Shown in pieces: positions 25,130-33,891 of a stretch of 64,000 nucleotides of DNA; positions within the stretch are counted from its first letter, which is position 1; the number at the start of each line of letters is the position of its first letter. A program made the position numbers and the translations under genes. Origin of the DNA: Flavobacteriaceae bacterium. GTDB lineage: Bacteria; Bacteroidota; Bacteroidia; Flavobacteriales; Flavobacteriaceae. Below the pieces are notes generated by a model that was not told the DNA's origin, searched no databases, and worked only from the letters and a program-made list of their open reading frames with translations. The stretch spans positions 142,458 to 206,457 of the forward strand of contig PALG01000032.1 in NCBI GenBank assembly GCA_002707025.1, read 5' to 3'.

Positions 25130-25676
25130 TCAAGGAACCACAGCGCTTTTTGGAGGCACAAGGGTCCCGAAACACCACATTCGCATTGAAAGTTACGGTA
25201 CCGTGGACGAGCTCAATTCGCACCTAGGGCTAATTCGTGATCAGGAAATTAATGCTACCTATAAAGAACAACTTATCCAAATACAGGACAAGCTTTTTAC
25301 CGTGGGTGCCATTTTAGCTACCGACCCAAAAAAAGCTACCCTAAAAAGTGGAAAGGAACGTTTAAACATTCCTAAAATTGAAAGCGAGGATATTGCATTT
25401 CTAGAAAAGGAAATGGATGTGATGGATGAAGCCCTACCGCCAATGACACACTTTGTCCTTCCCGGAGGACACACAACTGTGTCATATTGTCACATTGCAC
25501 GAACGGTATGCCGAAGAGCGGAGCGATTAGCCGTACTATTACATCAAAATGAAGCGGTTAATGAAAATGTATTGATTTATTTAAACCGCCTTTCTGACTA
25601 CCTTTTTGTACTGGCACGGAAATTGTCCAAAGACCTTGAAGCAGATGAAATTGCCTGGGTTCCCAAAAAACTCTAA
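25104..25676 (+). CDS. pduO: Cob(I)alamin adenosyltransferase, PduO type
   Basis: A 190-aa ATP:cob(I)alamin adenosyltransferase. MKIYTKTGDQGTTALFGGTRV is the P-loop-like ATP-binding N-terminus of PduO enzymes, and the helical bundle carries RTVCRRAERLAV and YLNRLSDYLFVLAR, the conserved Arg and Asp/Asn sites. It makes adenosylcobalamin, the cofactor of methylmalonyl-CoA mutase. The mutase itself is not in the window, but MeaB, its protector GTPase, is encoded at 34003-35088. Confidence 0.95.
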   Translation: MKIYTKTGDQGTTALFGGTRVPKHHIRIESYGTVDELNSHLGLIRDQEINATYKEQLIQIQDKLFTVGAILATDPKKATLKSGKERLNIPKIESEDIAFLEKEMDVMDEALPPMTHFVLPGGHTTVSYCHIARTVCRRAERLAVLLHQNEAVNENVLIYLNRLSDYLFVLARKLSKDLEADEIAWVPKKL

Positions 25677-25689
25677 TTTCACTGGTAAA

Positions 25690-25720
25690 TTTTAAATAAC
25701 TGAAAATCAATTATTTAAAA
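25690..25720. other. Perfect AT-only inverted repeat
   Basis: TTTTAAATAA at 25690-25699 is followed after 11 bp by its exact inverse complement TTATTTAAAA at 25711-25720, just after the pduO stop. It could be a weak terminator or an operator; no poly-T run follows on the plus strand. Confidence 0.35.
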
Positions 25721-25759
25721 ACGTTCTTTAAAATTATTTTGAAATAACTTTAATTTTTC

Positions 25760-25789
25760 TTGACTTTTTCGGTTAAAAATTTATTTTTG
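25760..25789 (+). promoter_or_regulatory. Promoter of the DUF2795 gene
   Basis: A TTG at 25760-25762 and TATTTTTG at 25782-25789 are separated by 19 bp, matching the Bacteroidota sigma-A promoter (TTG-N17-23-TAnnTTTG). The downstream ATG is at 25816. Confidence 0.7.
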
Positions 25790-25815
25790 CAGAAAATTAA
25801 AACCCTAATTCTGTT

Positions 25816-26037
25816 ATGTACTGGACATTAGAATTGGCATCTTATTTAAGCGATGCACCTTGGCCTGCTACCAAAGACGAGTTAATTGATTATGCCATTA
25901 GAACTGGAGCCCCACTGGAAGTGGTGGAAAACCTTCAAGCTATCGAAGATGAAGGAGAATCCTATGACTCTATTGAAGAAATCTGGCAGGACTATCCCAC
26001 AGACGAAGATTACCTGTGGAACGAAGACGAATATTAA
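25816..26037 (+). CDS. Small acidic DUF2795-type protein
   Basis: A 73-aa, strongly acidic protein (MYWTLELASYLSDAPWPATK at the start, EDYLWNEDEY at the end). The sequence pattern, with a helical DUF2795-like core LIDYAIRTGAPLEVVENLQAIED, is common and highly conserved in Flavobacteriia, but no function is established. It is monocistronic: a good promoter lies at 25760-25789 and a terminator at 26060-26097. Confidence 0.88.
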   Translation: MYWTLELASYLSDAPWPATKDELIDYAIRTGAPLEVVENLQAIEDEGESYDSIEEIWQDYPTDEDYLWNEDEY

Positions 26038-26059
26038 ACCAATAAATTAAAACCATAAG

Positions 26060-26097
26060 AAAAAGTCTCACCCCCTTGGGGTAGGGACTTTTTTTTT
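26060..26097 (+). terminator. Rho-independent terminator after the DUF2795 gene
   Basis: A hairpin with arms around GTCTCACCCC and GGGGTAGGGAC and a short CTT loop is followed by a run of nine T residues. A matching A run precedes it. Confidence 0.85.
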
Positions 26098-26220
26098 GCT
26101 CAAAAGTCTAGCCTTTAAAAGCGTTAAACCACTTGAAATTCTGGTTTATTTACCCTTTTTTTGCTAAACTTTATAAAGAGGTGCAGCCTCTGGCAATGAG
26201 CCTTAAACAAAATACACATC

Positions 26221-29200
26221 ATGGGACTTTTAGACAGCGTATTAAAAGTATTTGTAGGAGACAAATCCAAAAAAGACATCAGTGATATTCAACCACTGGT
26301 AGACCAAATAAAAAAACACGAATCGGCTATCGCCAATCTATCCTTGGACGAGCTTCGGGCAAAATCGGATGAATTCCGTGAAAAAATAAAGGCCGATCAA
26401 AAAGAGATTCAAGACCAAATCGATGCACTGGAAAAAGAGGCAGAAGCTGCCGAAGATATCGATGAAAAGGAAGATATCTATAATCAGATTGATACGCTTA
26501 AAGACGACCGCTACGAGATTGAAAAGAAAACCCTAGAAGATATCCTTCCTGAAGCTTTTGCAGTTGTGAAGGAAACTGCCAAACGATTTAAAGAAAATGA
26601 AACGCTTACCGTTACCGCTTCTCCTTTCGATCGGGAACTTTCCGGTACCAAAGACTATGTGACCCTCGACGGAGACAAAGCCATTTGGAACAACTCTTGG
26701 GATGCGGCAGGAAAAGAGGTTACCTGGGACATGGTACACTATGATGTACAGCTTATTGGAGGGATTGCCCTACACCAAGGAAAAGTAGCCGAGATGCAAA
26801 CAGGGGAAGGAAAAACCTTGGTAGCTACCTTACCCGTATATTTAAATGCATTAGCTGGAAATGGAGTGCACTTGGTCACTGTCAATGATTACCTAGCCAA
26901 AAGGGATAGTGCCTGGATGGCCCCTATTTTCGAGTTCCACGGAATGAGCGTAGACTGTATCGACCTGCACCAACCCAATTCGGAAGCGCGTAGAAAAGCT
27001 TATAATGCGAATATTACCTACGGAACCAATAACGAATTTGGTTTCGACTACCTAAGGGATAACATGTCTCATTCGCCCAACGATCTAGTACAACGGCCGC
27101 ACCACTATGCTATCGTAGATGAGGTGGATAGCGTATTGATTGACGATGCCCGTACTCCGTTGATTATCTCTGGTCCCGTGCCGCAAGGAGATCGACACGA
27201 ATTCAATGAGCTAAAGCCAAAAATTCAAAGTATAGTGGATGTTCAGAAAAAATACCTTACTGGCGTATTGGCCGAGGCCAAAAAACTGATTAAGGAAGGG
27301 GACACCAAAGAAGGGGGATTTCAGTTGTTACGCGTGTACCGCGGACTTCCAAAAAATAAAGCTTTAATTAAATTCCTTTCGGAAGAAGGCGTTCGTCAAA
27401 TCCTTCAGAAAACAGAAAACCAATACATGCAGGATAACAATCGGGAAATGCCAAAGGTAGATGCCGAATTGTATTTTGTGATTGACGAGAAAAACAATCA
27501 GATAGAGCTCACCGATAAAGGGGTGAATTACCTTTCTGGAGAGGACGATCCAGAATTCTTCGTAATGCCAGACATTGGAACTGAAATCGCTAAAATTGAA
27601 GCGAAAGAGCTTCCGAAAGAAAAAGAAGCGGAAGAAAAAGAAGACCTTTTCCGTGATTTTGGTGTAAAAAGCGAACGCATCCACACCATGAATCAATTAT
27701 TAAAAGCCTACACACTTTTCGAAAAAGACGACCAGTATGTCGTGATGGAAAACAAGGTGATGATCGTGGATGAGCAAACGGGACGTATCATGGAAGGCCG
27801 TCGTTATAGCGACGGATTGCACCAGGCCATTGAGGCGAAGGAAAATGTAAAAATTGAAGCGGCCACACAAACTTTTGCTACCGTGACCCTTCAAAATTAC
27901 TTCAGAATGTACCGTAAGCTATCCGGGATGACGGGTACTGCCGTAACGGAAGCGGGAGAGCTTTGGGAAATCTATAAATTGGATGTAGTAGAAATTCCTA
28001 CCAACCGCCCTATCGCCCGTGACGACCGTGACGATAAAATTTATAAAACCAAACGGGAAAAATACAATGCTGTCATCGAGGAAGTAGTAGAGCTTTCCCA
28101 TGCGGGAAGACCCGTATTAATTGGTACCACCTCTGTAGAAATCTCAGAATTGTTAAGTAGGATGTTGAGCATCAGAAACATTCCGCATAACGTTCTAAAC
28201 GCGAAATTACATAAAAAAGAGGCCGATATTGTGGCGGAAGCCGGTAAAAGCGGAATTGTAACCATCGCCACCAATATGGCGGGTCGTGGTACCGATATCA
28301 AACTTTCTGACGAGGTTAAGAAAGCTGGCGGATTGGCCATCGTGGGTACCGAACGTCACGATTCGCGTCGGGTGGACCGACAGCTTCGCGGTCGTAGTGG
28401 TCGTCAAGGGGATCCAGGAAGTTCGCAGTTTTATGTGTCTTTGGAAGATAACTTGATGCGCCTCTTCGGAAGCGAACGGATTGCCAAAATGATGGACCGA
28501 TTGGGATTGAAGGAAGGCGAAGTGATTCAGCATTCCATGATTTCCAAATCCATTGAAAGAGCCCAGAAGAAGGTAGAAGAAAACAACTTTGGAATCCGTA
28601 AGCGTTTGTTGGAATATGATGATGTTATGAACGCCCAGCGGGAAGTGGTTTACAAACGCCGTTACCACGCTTTATTTGGAGAACGCCTTCGAGTGGATAT
28701 CGCGAACATGATTTATGACACTTCTGAAGTCATTGCCGAAAGTAACAAATTGGCGCAGGACTTTAAAAACTTTGAGTTTGAATTGATTCGATTCTTCTCT
28801 ATGAGCTCCCCTATTTCCGAAAAGGAATTTGAAAAATTAAGCGCAAAGGAAATTAGCGGAAGGGTCTATAAAGCTGCCTACAAGCATTATCAAGAGAAGA
28901 TGGCACGTAATGCTGAAATGGCTTTCCCAGTGATTGAAAATGTCTACGAAAACCAAGGGGATCGCTTTAAAAGAATTTTAGTTCCTTTTACTGATGGAGT
29001 TAAAACGTTGAATGTCGCTACCGATTTGGAGAAAGCTTATGAAACAAAAGGTAAGCAGCTCATTCAGGATTTTGAGAAGAACATCACCTTGGCCATTATC
29101 GACGACGCGTGGAAAACCCACCTCCGTAAAATGGACGAACTAAAACAGAGTGTCCAGCTTGCGGTGCACGAACAGAAAGATCCTTTATTGATCTATAAGT

Positions 29201-29580
29201 TTGAAGCCTTTGAACTTTTCAAAGCCATGATTGAAAAGGTAAATAAGGATGTGATCTCTTTCTTGTTCAAAGGGGAATTGCCGCAAGAAAATCAAGAGCA
29301 GATTCAAGAGGCCCGACAAACCCGCCCTAAGGAAAAATTAAGTGAGCAAAAAGAGGAAATTCCTAACATGGATGAGCGTGCTGCACAAGCACGCGCTGCA
29401 GGAAATACGCAACCTCAGCAACAGCAAGTCACTGAAACCATTACAAGGGAAAAACCAAAAATTGGACGTAACGATAAAGTCACCATCAAACATGTAATGA
29501 GTGGTGAAAATAAAACCGTAAAATACAAACAAGCCATCCCGCTCATTGAAAAAGGGGAATGGGTTTTAATTGAAGATTAA
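26221..29580 (+). CDS. secA: Preprotein translocase ATPase SecA
   Basis: A 1119-aa motor ATPase that drives secretory proteins through SecYEG. Walker A MQTGEGKT is at about residue 192, the DEAD-like IVDEVDSVLIDDARTPL follows near 300, and the second helicase half has MAGRGTDIKL and RQLRGRSGRQGDPG. It is longer than E. coli SecA (901 aa) because of a charged insertion in the first 130 residues and another before the preprotein cross-linking part, both usual in Bacteroidota. The C-terminal zinc motif (CxCxSG...CH) is absent: after IGRND the tail reads VTIKHVMSGENKTVKY, without cysteines. Monocistronic, with a terminator right after the stop. Confidence 0.97.
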   Translation: MGLLDSVLKVFVGDKSKKDISDIQPLVDQIKKHESAIANLSLDELRAKSDEFREKIKADQKEIQDQIDALEKEAEAAEDIDEKEDIYNQIDTLKDDRYEIEKKTLEDILPEAFAVVKETAKRFKENETLTVTASPFDRELSGTKDYVTLDGDKAIWNNSWDAAGKEVTWDMVHYDVQLIGGIALHQGKVAEMQTGEGKTLVATLPVYLNALAGNGVHLVTVNDYLAKRDSAWMAPIFEFHGMSVDCIDLHQPNSEARRKAYNANITYGTNNEFGFDYLRDNMSHSPNDLVQRPHHYAIVDEVDSVLIDDARTPLIISGPVPQGDRHEFNELKPKIQSIVDVQKKYLTGVLAEAKKLIKEGDTKEGGFQLLRVYRGLPKNKALIKFLSEEGVRQILQKTENQYMQDNNREMPKVDAELYFVIDEKNNQIELTDKGVNYLSGEDDPEFFVMPDIGTEIAKIEAKELPKEKEAEEKEDLFRDFGVKSERIHTMNQLLKAYTLFEKDDQYVVMENKVMIVDEQTGRIMEGRRYSDGLHQAIEAKENVKIEAATQTFATVTLQNYFRMYRKLSGMTGTAVTEAGELWEIYKLDVVEIPTNRPIARDDRDDKIYKTKREKYNAVIEEVVELSHAGRPVLIGTTSVEISELLSRMLSIRNIPHNVLNAKLHKKEADIVAEAGKSGIVTIATNMAGRGTDIKLSDEVKKAGGLAIVGTERHDSRRVDRQLRGRSGRQGDPGSSQFYVSLEDNLMRLFGSERIAKMMDRLGLKEGEVIQHSMISKSIERAQKKVEENNFGIRKRLLEYDDVMNAQREVVYKRRYHALFGERLRVDIANMIYDTSEVIAESNKLAQDFKNFEFELIRFFSMSSPISEKEFEKLSAKEISGRVYKAAYKHYQEKMARNAEMAFPVIENVYENQGDRFKRILVPFTDGVKTLNVATDLEKAYETKGKQLIQDFEKNITLAIIDDAWKTHLRKMDELKQSVQLAVHEQKDPLLIYKFEAFELFKAMIEKVNKDVISFLFKGELPQENQEQIQEARQTRPKEKLSEQKEEIPNMDERAAQARAAGNTQPQQQQVTETITREKPKIGRNDKVTIKHVMSGENKTVKYKQAIPLIEKGEWVLIED

Positions 29581-29611
29581 AAAAAAAGCGAGGTCAAGGC
29601 CTCGCTTTTTT
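29581..29611. terminator. Bidirectional terminator between secA and the minus-strand gene
   Basis: GCGAGG and CCTCGC form a stem with loop TCAAGG, flanked by an A run on the left and a T run on the right, so it can end transcription from both sides. It lies between the secA stop and the stop of the gene at 29610. Confidence 0.9.
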
Positions 29612-30002
29612 AGTCATATTTTTTTTCAATGAACCGCTTCAGAAAAGGAATTTGAATAAAGAATAAGGCTAAAAATACTACCGCATATAAAGTAGTTTTT
29701 GAAATCTCTACGTTTGGTAAAAAAGTGGTTATTCCACTTAATTTTTCGACTAGAAAACCTCTATCCAAATCGATCCAATTACTTTCAGGATAAAAATACA
29801 ATCCTACGGAAGTGATCAAAAAAGTTAAGGCTATCCACCCCCAAGCCTTTTTGGAAATTAAAGGTTCGTAAACCGTTGTTGCTCTTTTCGCCTGAATTTT
29901 TTCCATGACCGACTTGGAAAAATCCAAAGAGGGTTTCTCTAACGAACTTTCCTGGAGTAAATCACATAATAGTTTATCCTGTTTATTAAGTGGCTCTTCC
30001 AT
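29610..30002 (-). CDS. Putative membrane-bound anti-sigma-like protein
   Basis: A 130-aa protein with a cytoplasmic N-terminal part of about 50 residues, a membrane segment WGWIALTFLITSVGLYFY (about 54-71), a short periplasmic stretch and a second membrane segment TTLYAVVFLALFFIQIPFL (about 100-118). It overlaps the ECF sigma gene by 17 bp. Position and topology fit a sigma-regulator, but the zinc-type anti-sigma HxxxCxxC motif is absent. No family that I can name. Confidence 0.7.
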   Translation of the reverse strand: MEEPLNKQDKLLCDLLQESSLEKPSLDFSKSVMEKIQAKRATTVYEPLISKKAWGWIALTFLITSVGLYFYPESNWIDLDRGFLVEKLSGITTFLPNVEISKTTLYAVVFLALFFIQIPFLKRFIEKKYD

Positions 30003-30573
30003 TTTCTTCGGTGTATTTTGGAAGTACGTAAAATTTTAAATAGGAAAATAATTTTTTACGACTTCGATATAATTTAATTTTAATATTGTCTTCTGTGAGT
30101 TCCGTAATATCGGATATTTCCCTAACGGAAAGTCCCTCAAAATAATAAAACCCTACAATAGCCGCTTCTACCTCGGGCAATTGTTCTAACCCTTTTTGAA
30201 TAATCACACTACGTTCCATGGCTTCCAAGGTTTGAAGGGCGTTTTCTATAGATTGGGTTTCAGCTTCCGTGGTTTCTTCTACCAAATCTAAAGTTCTTAT
30301 TTTTTTATGCTTCCGAAGCCGATCCAGCGATTTTCGATAGACAATTCGATACAGCCAGCTGGAAAATTTCGAATCGCCCCGAAACGTCCACAAACTTTCA
30401 TATGCCTTTACAAAACTGTCTTGTGCCACTTCTTCGGCCTCCTCCCGCACTTTCAACATTTTTAGGGCGATGGTGTACACAAAATCCTGATAGCGTTCCA
30501 CCAATACCGAAAAAGCCTGGGTATTTCCAGCCAAGGTTTCCTGTATGTAATGATGGTCGGTTTCGTGGGTCAT
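29986..30573 (-). CDS. ECF-type RNA polymerase sigma factor
   Basis: A 195-aa sigma-70 family protein. The region-2 core includes FSVLVERYQDFVYTIALKML and AEEVAQDSFVKAYESLWTF, and region 4 near the C-terminus includes LSVREISDITELTEDNIKIKLYRSRKKLF with a helix-turn-helix. ECF factors usually direct a small regulon in response to envelope or other signals. A gene encoding a membrane protein overlaps its 3' end and is the likely regulator. A candidate promoter box, TAAATTTG, lies on the minus strand at 30646-30653. Confidence 0.93.
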   Translation of the reverse strand: MTHETDHHYIQETLAGNTQAFSVLVERYQDFVYTIALKMLKVREEAEEVAQDSFVKAYESLWTFRGDSKFSSWLYRIVYRKSLDRLRKHKKIRTLDLVEETTEAETQSIENALQTLEAMERSVIIQKGLEQLPEVEAAIVGFYYFEGLSVREISDITELTEDNIKIKLYRSRKKLFSYLKFYVLPKYTEENGRAT

Positions 30574-30645
30574 TTTAAGGTAAGACGTAAGTTAATGAAT
30601 TAAGGTTACAGCCGCTTCAGGTTTTTTTTCAGAAAAGTTGTAACC

Positions 30646-30653
30646 CAAATTTA
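30646..30653 (-). promoter_or_regulatory. Possible -7 box for the ECF sigma gene
   Basis: Reading on the minus strand gives TAAATTTG, an exact TAnnTTTG form, about 73 bp upstream of the ATG. The flank has no clear -33 TTG, so the assignment is tentative. Confidence 0.3.
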
Positions 30654-30707
30654 AAAAGCTACGTCCTATGGAAAAACGAACAGTAATCAATCATTAAAAA
30701 ACACATT

Positions 30708-31058
30708 ATGGGATCAGAAGTAATTATTGCACCAATTTTTTTCGGAGTGATCTTCGGAATTTTTTATCTATTCATTTCGGCACGGAACAAAGAACGTTTG
30801 GCACTTATTGAAAAAGGGGAAAATGCTTCTATTTTCTTTGCCAACAATCAAAAAGCCACTCCTATCTGGAAGGTGATTGTCATTAACATTGCCTTTCTTT
30901 TAATGGGAATTGGATTGGGGATTTTTGTAGGAGGGTTATTCTCGGATGTATTAGGAATGGACGATGATATTGCCATGCCTGGAAGCATCCTATTTCTCGC
31001 GGGGCTTGGACTATTCCTAGGGTTTTTCTTTACCAAAAAGTTGAATTCAGACGCTTAA
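30708..31058 (+). CDS. DUF6249-like two-segment membrane protein
   Basis: A 116-aa protein with a first membrane segment IIAPIFFGVIFGIFYLFISA, a short charged stretch RNKERLALIEKGENAS that is characteristic of this family, and two further hydrophobic stretches (VIVINIAFLLMGIGLGIFVG and PGSILFLAGLGLFLGFFF). It is divergent from the ECF sigma gene and ends in a terminator at 31084-31121. The role is unknown; genes of this type often accompany ECF sigma operons in Bacteroidota. Confidence 0.75.
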   Translation: MGSEVIIAPIFFGVIFGIFYLFISARNKERLALIEKGENASIFFANNQKATPIWKVIVINIAFLLMGIGLGIFVGGLFSDVLGMDDDIAMPGSILFLAGLGLFLGFFFTKKLNSDA

Positions 31059-31083
31059 AGCTTCCGCTTTTTTGGTTATTAGT

Positions 31084-31121
31084 GAAAGTCATTTCGGTTC
31101 TCTTACTGAAATGACTTTTTT
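31084..31121 (+). terminator. Terminator of the DUF6249-like gene
   Basis: AAAGTCATTTCGGT pairs with ACTGAAATGACTTT around a short loop, followed by seven T residues. It is in the convergent gap, so it may serve both flanking genes. Confidence 0.85.
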
Positions 31122-32728
31122 TATTGAAAGCTCACATTGCTGTAATTGGCATTGATGGTAATGTTTTTTTTGGAGGAAGAAGATTGATGATAGCCTTTTA
31201 AAAGTTTGCGATCAAAACTTTTGGTTTCGGTAAGCTGAAGGGATTTAGGAGCCTTCAATTGCGATTTCTTTCCGTTAAAATAAAATCCGAAGGCCGTTTT
31301 AGGTAAACTTATGGCAGCATCGGTATTTTCCAAGACAATATCCACCGATTGGAAATTTGGTGAAATTTCAGAAACAAATAAATTCCCGAAGGAACCTGAG
31401 AGCATGGCGTTTTGCAAAAGTTCATTGATGGTCACATCGCTGGAGTTTGCCTGAAGATTAATAGACGCAACTGTGTTTAACCGACAATCTTCTACGTAAT
31501 TTACCTTTAAAGAGCCTTCATTCCAGGTATTCACATATACGGGCGCATAAGAAGCATTGATGAGGGTGCTCCCCCCATCAATACTATTGGCTGTTAAAGT
31601 AGCATAATTTAAAGTGGCTTTTACATTGTATGCATTGGCCATTTTCAATTCGCCATACTTTACATTCACTTCAGTTTTGGTGCCTTTTGGCATTCTCACG
31701 ATAATGGTCTTATTGGCTTTCCCTGAAAAATGTACATCTTTCTTACTTTGAAGAATGATTTTTTTGTTTCCATGTTCATCGGTAATCACTTCCTTAGAGA
31801 AATTATCTTCATTTTCTTCAAATTGTTTGGCCCACTCTTCCATTCCTTTCCCAAATTCTTCGCCCCATTTTTCCATATCCTTGGCAAACTTCTCTCCAAA
31901 CTCATCGCCCCATACTTCCATCTTTTTACCAAACTCTTCTCCCCATTTTTCCATTTTCACTTCAAAATCGGGTCCAAATTTCTCACTGAATTTCATTCCG
32001 AAGTCTTCGCCCCAACGTTCCATGACTTTTTCGAAATCGGCAGTCCATCGTTCCACATCGGCCAACCATTGATCCACTTCTTTTACTTTCACATTGGTTC
32101 CGTATTTTTTATTCAGTTTAGCTACGTAAGCCGATTTGTCTTTTTGATACGCCTCTTGATCAAAAAAATGGGAACCATTATCGATATGAAAATTCAAAAA
32201 ACCTTCTTTGTGTTTAATACTAGGACGATTTTTGCTAAAAGGCCATTCAGGGATTTCCTTGAATTCTGGCACCTTGGGTACTTTGAAATTAAAATCGAAG
32301 TCGAAATTAGGCATTTCAACCCAAAAAGCTTCGTCTCCTAGTCTATTCAAAGCTTTTAGGGATTTTAAGGATTCTAAAGACTTCAAAGCCTCCATCCCTC
32401 CAAAAGCGGCCATGCCTTCTCCAAAATGGGAAGCATTGGAAGTAATCACTACTTTTTTGCTATTGCCCAAGACATCCAACTTCCAATTCTTGAAAATTTC
32501 GGCTTTTTCTTCTTTGCTAAGGCCTTCGCCATCCACAAAAGCCTCTACCTCTACTTTATCTTTGTTCCAAGTTTCAAAAATCACATTGGCATACGACGTA
32601 TTTACCGATACGGTCATGTCTTTGGAAGCATTAAAGCTTTCCTTATAACGATCCTGTGCAGAAACAAACGCTGTTAAAAGCAACGCCCACAAAAAAAGGC
32701 TATGCCTGTAAATTGTTATAGTTTTCAT
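31121..32728 (-). CDS. Secreted DUF4097-like protein with 11-residue amphipathic repeats
   Basis: A 535-aa protein with signal peptide (LFLWALLLTAFVSAQD). The N-terminal region and the C-terminal region (residues about 325-535) have short repeated strands, such as SYANVIFETW and KVNYVEDCRL, typical of DUF4097-type beta-helix proteins. Between them, at about residues 213-307, is a charged helix with W/F every 11 residues (WGEEFGKKMEVW, WGDEFGEKF, WGEEFGKGMEEW), occasionally 12 or 15 apart. It is the last gene of an ECF sigma operon and overlaps the previous gene by 29 bp. The function is unknown; it may sit on a membrane or filament surface in the periplasm. Confidence 0.82.
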   Translation of the reverse strand: MKTITIYRHSLFLWALLLTAFVSAQDRYKESFNASKDMTVSVNTSYANVIFETWNKDKVEVEAFVDGEGLSKEEKAEIFKNWKLDVLGNSKKVVITSNASHFGEGMAAFGGMEALKSLESLKSLKALNRLGDEAFWVEMPNFDFDFNFKVPKVPEFKEIPEWPFSKNRPSIKHKEGFLNFHIDNGSHFFDQEAYQKDKSAYVAKLNKKYGTNVKVKEVDQWLADVERWTADFEKVMERWGEDFGMKFSEKFGPDFEVKMEKWGEEFGKKMEVWGDEFGEKFAKDMEKWGEEFGKGMEEWAKQFEENEDNFSKEVITDEHGNKKIILQSKKDVHFSGKANKTIIVRMPKGTKTEVNVKYGELKMANAYNVKATLNYATLTANSIDGGSTLINASYAPVYVNTWNEGSLKVNYVEDCRLNTVASINLQANSSDVTINELLQNAMLSGSFGNLFVSEISPNFQSVDIVLENTDAAISLPKTAFGFYFNGKKSQLKAPKSLQLTETKSFDRKLLKGYHQSSSSKKNITINANYSNVSFQ

Positions 32729-33305
32729 TGTCTAAGTTTTTAAGTTCTTTTAATTTGTTTTTTAGTTTGAACAGCAATTCCAAACGTAGTTGCAAATTAT
32801 CGATCAGTGCGTTGATGGTCGCCTCGGTAGGCCCTACTTCATTTAGTTCCTTATTTAAACTTAAATAAGCCTTATCCAGCTCTTCCAAACGTAAAAGGTA
32901 CCCGTCCACCAACTCTTTGTTTTCGGGTGTTTTTTCAAGGGAAGCCAATTGCATGTTGATTCCCGTGACATAAAAATCTTCTACTTTTTTCAAATCTGGA
33001 GACAAGTCGCCAATAGTAAGTACGGGTGTCTCGGGGGTATTATTTTTTTCTTCGGAAACATTCACAATATCCTCTCCAGTAGTATCTATGGGTTTTTCAT
33101 AAAAATACTGAAACCCAGCATAGCCCAATCCAAAAAAGATGACCACGGAAGCCGCTATTTTAAGCCAGAAGAAACTTACTTTCGATTGTTTTTCCTTTGG
33201 AAGCTCCTTATCCAAAAGGGCTTCAAAACGGGCCTCATGACCTTTAGAAAGCTTTGGGCTCTTAGGTTGGTAGTCTTTCAATAGGTTCTTAATATCCTGT
33301 GCCAT
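32700..33305 (-). CDS. Putative membrane-bound anti-sigma-like protein
   Basis: A 201-aa protein with a cytoplasmic N-terminal part of about 43 residues (MAQDIKNLLKDY...), one membrane segment FFWLKIAASVVIFFGLGYAG and a periplasmic coiled-coil-like C-terminal domain rich in Leu, Glu and Lys. It overlaps the ECF sigma gene by 17 bp and the downstream repeat gene by 29 bp. The arrangement sigma factor - membrane protein - secreted protein suggests it holds the sigma factor at the membrane; no known anti-sigma motif is visible, so this is inference. Confidence 0.75.
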   Translation of the reverse strand: MAQDIKNLLKDYQPKSPKLSKGHEARFEALLDKELPKEKQSKVSFFWLKIAASVVIFFGLGYAGFQYFYEKPIDTTGEDIVNVSEEKNNTPETPVLTIGDLSPDLKKVEDFYVTGINMQLASLEKTPENKELVDGYLLRLEELDKAYLSLNKELNEVGPTEATINALIDNLQLRLELLFKLKNKLKELKNLDNENYNNLQA

Positions 33306-33831
33306 CTTGCAAATGTTTTAATTGTTCTTGTAATCTTTTTTTAGCCCGATGAAGGTAGGTTCTGGAAGCATTTTCGGTAATCCCTAATACTTCAGCTATC
33401 TCTTGATGATCGTAACCTTCCAGTAAATACAACCGAGTTACTATTCCGTACGGATCTTTTAAATCCTCAATCGCCTGAATTACTTCGGTAACCGTTGTTT
33501 CATCTGGCACGCTCCAAGAGTCTTCCTCCACAATGCTTAGCGTTTCTTCATTCACCTCTACCCGATCCATTTTTTTGGTTTTTAGGGTATCCAAGCAAGT
33601 ATTGATGACGATACGCTTTAACCAAGCCCCAAAGGTGACGTCCCCTTTGAACTGGTGTATTTTTTGAAACGCTTTAATAAACGCTTCCTGCAGGGCATCT
33701 TCTGCTGCTGCAGTGTCTTTTAGATATCGGCTGGCAACAATGAACATCCCGTCACAATATTGGCGGTATAACGCCATCTGTGCCTTTCGGTTGTGTTCTT
33801 TACACTGCTCTACCAGTAACGAATGAGACAA
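33289..33831 (-). CDS. ECF-type RNA polymerase sigma factor
   Basis: A 180-aa sigma-70 family protein. Region 2 has ALYRQYCDGMFIVASRYL and AEDALQEAFIKAFQKIHQF; region 4 has DHQEIAEVLGITENASRTYLHRAKKRL with the helix-turn-helix. The start is TTG at 33831: without it the first helix of region 2 would be lost. It heads a three-gene operon with a membrane protein and a secreted repeat protein. A promoter box is at 33892-33899. Confidence 0.93.
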   Translation of the reverse strand: MSHSLLVEQCKEHNRKAQMALYRQYCDGMFIVASRYLKDTAAAEDALQEAFIKAFQKIHQFKGDVTFGAWLKRIVINTCLDTLKTKKMDRVEVNEETLSIVEEDSWSVPDETTVTEVIQAIEDLKDPYGIVTRLYLLEGYDHQEIAEVLGITENASRTYLHRAKKRLQEQLKHLQDGTGY

Positions 33832-33891
33832 ACTTTGATGGTTTTTTTGGTTGCTGTTCGGTTAAAAGACGACCCTTATTTCCAAGTGTTT

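Noticed and set aside
28207..28668. A 153-codon minus-strand frame inside secA
   Set aside because: SecA motifs occupy this region in the plus frame, so the antisense frame is a by-product.
30668..30697. Short leader peptide MEKRTVINH before the DUF6249 gene
   Set aside because: A 9-codon frame is common by chance and no attenuator-like structure follows.
31730..32341. A 203-codon plus-strand frame opposite the repeat gene
   Set aside because: Its repeats of F, H and S mirror the 11-residue repeats of the true gene on the other strand.
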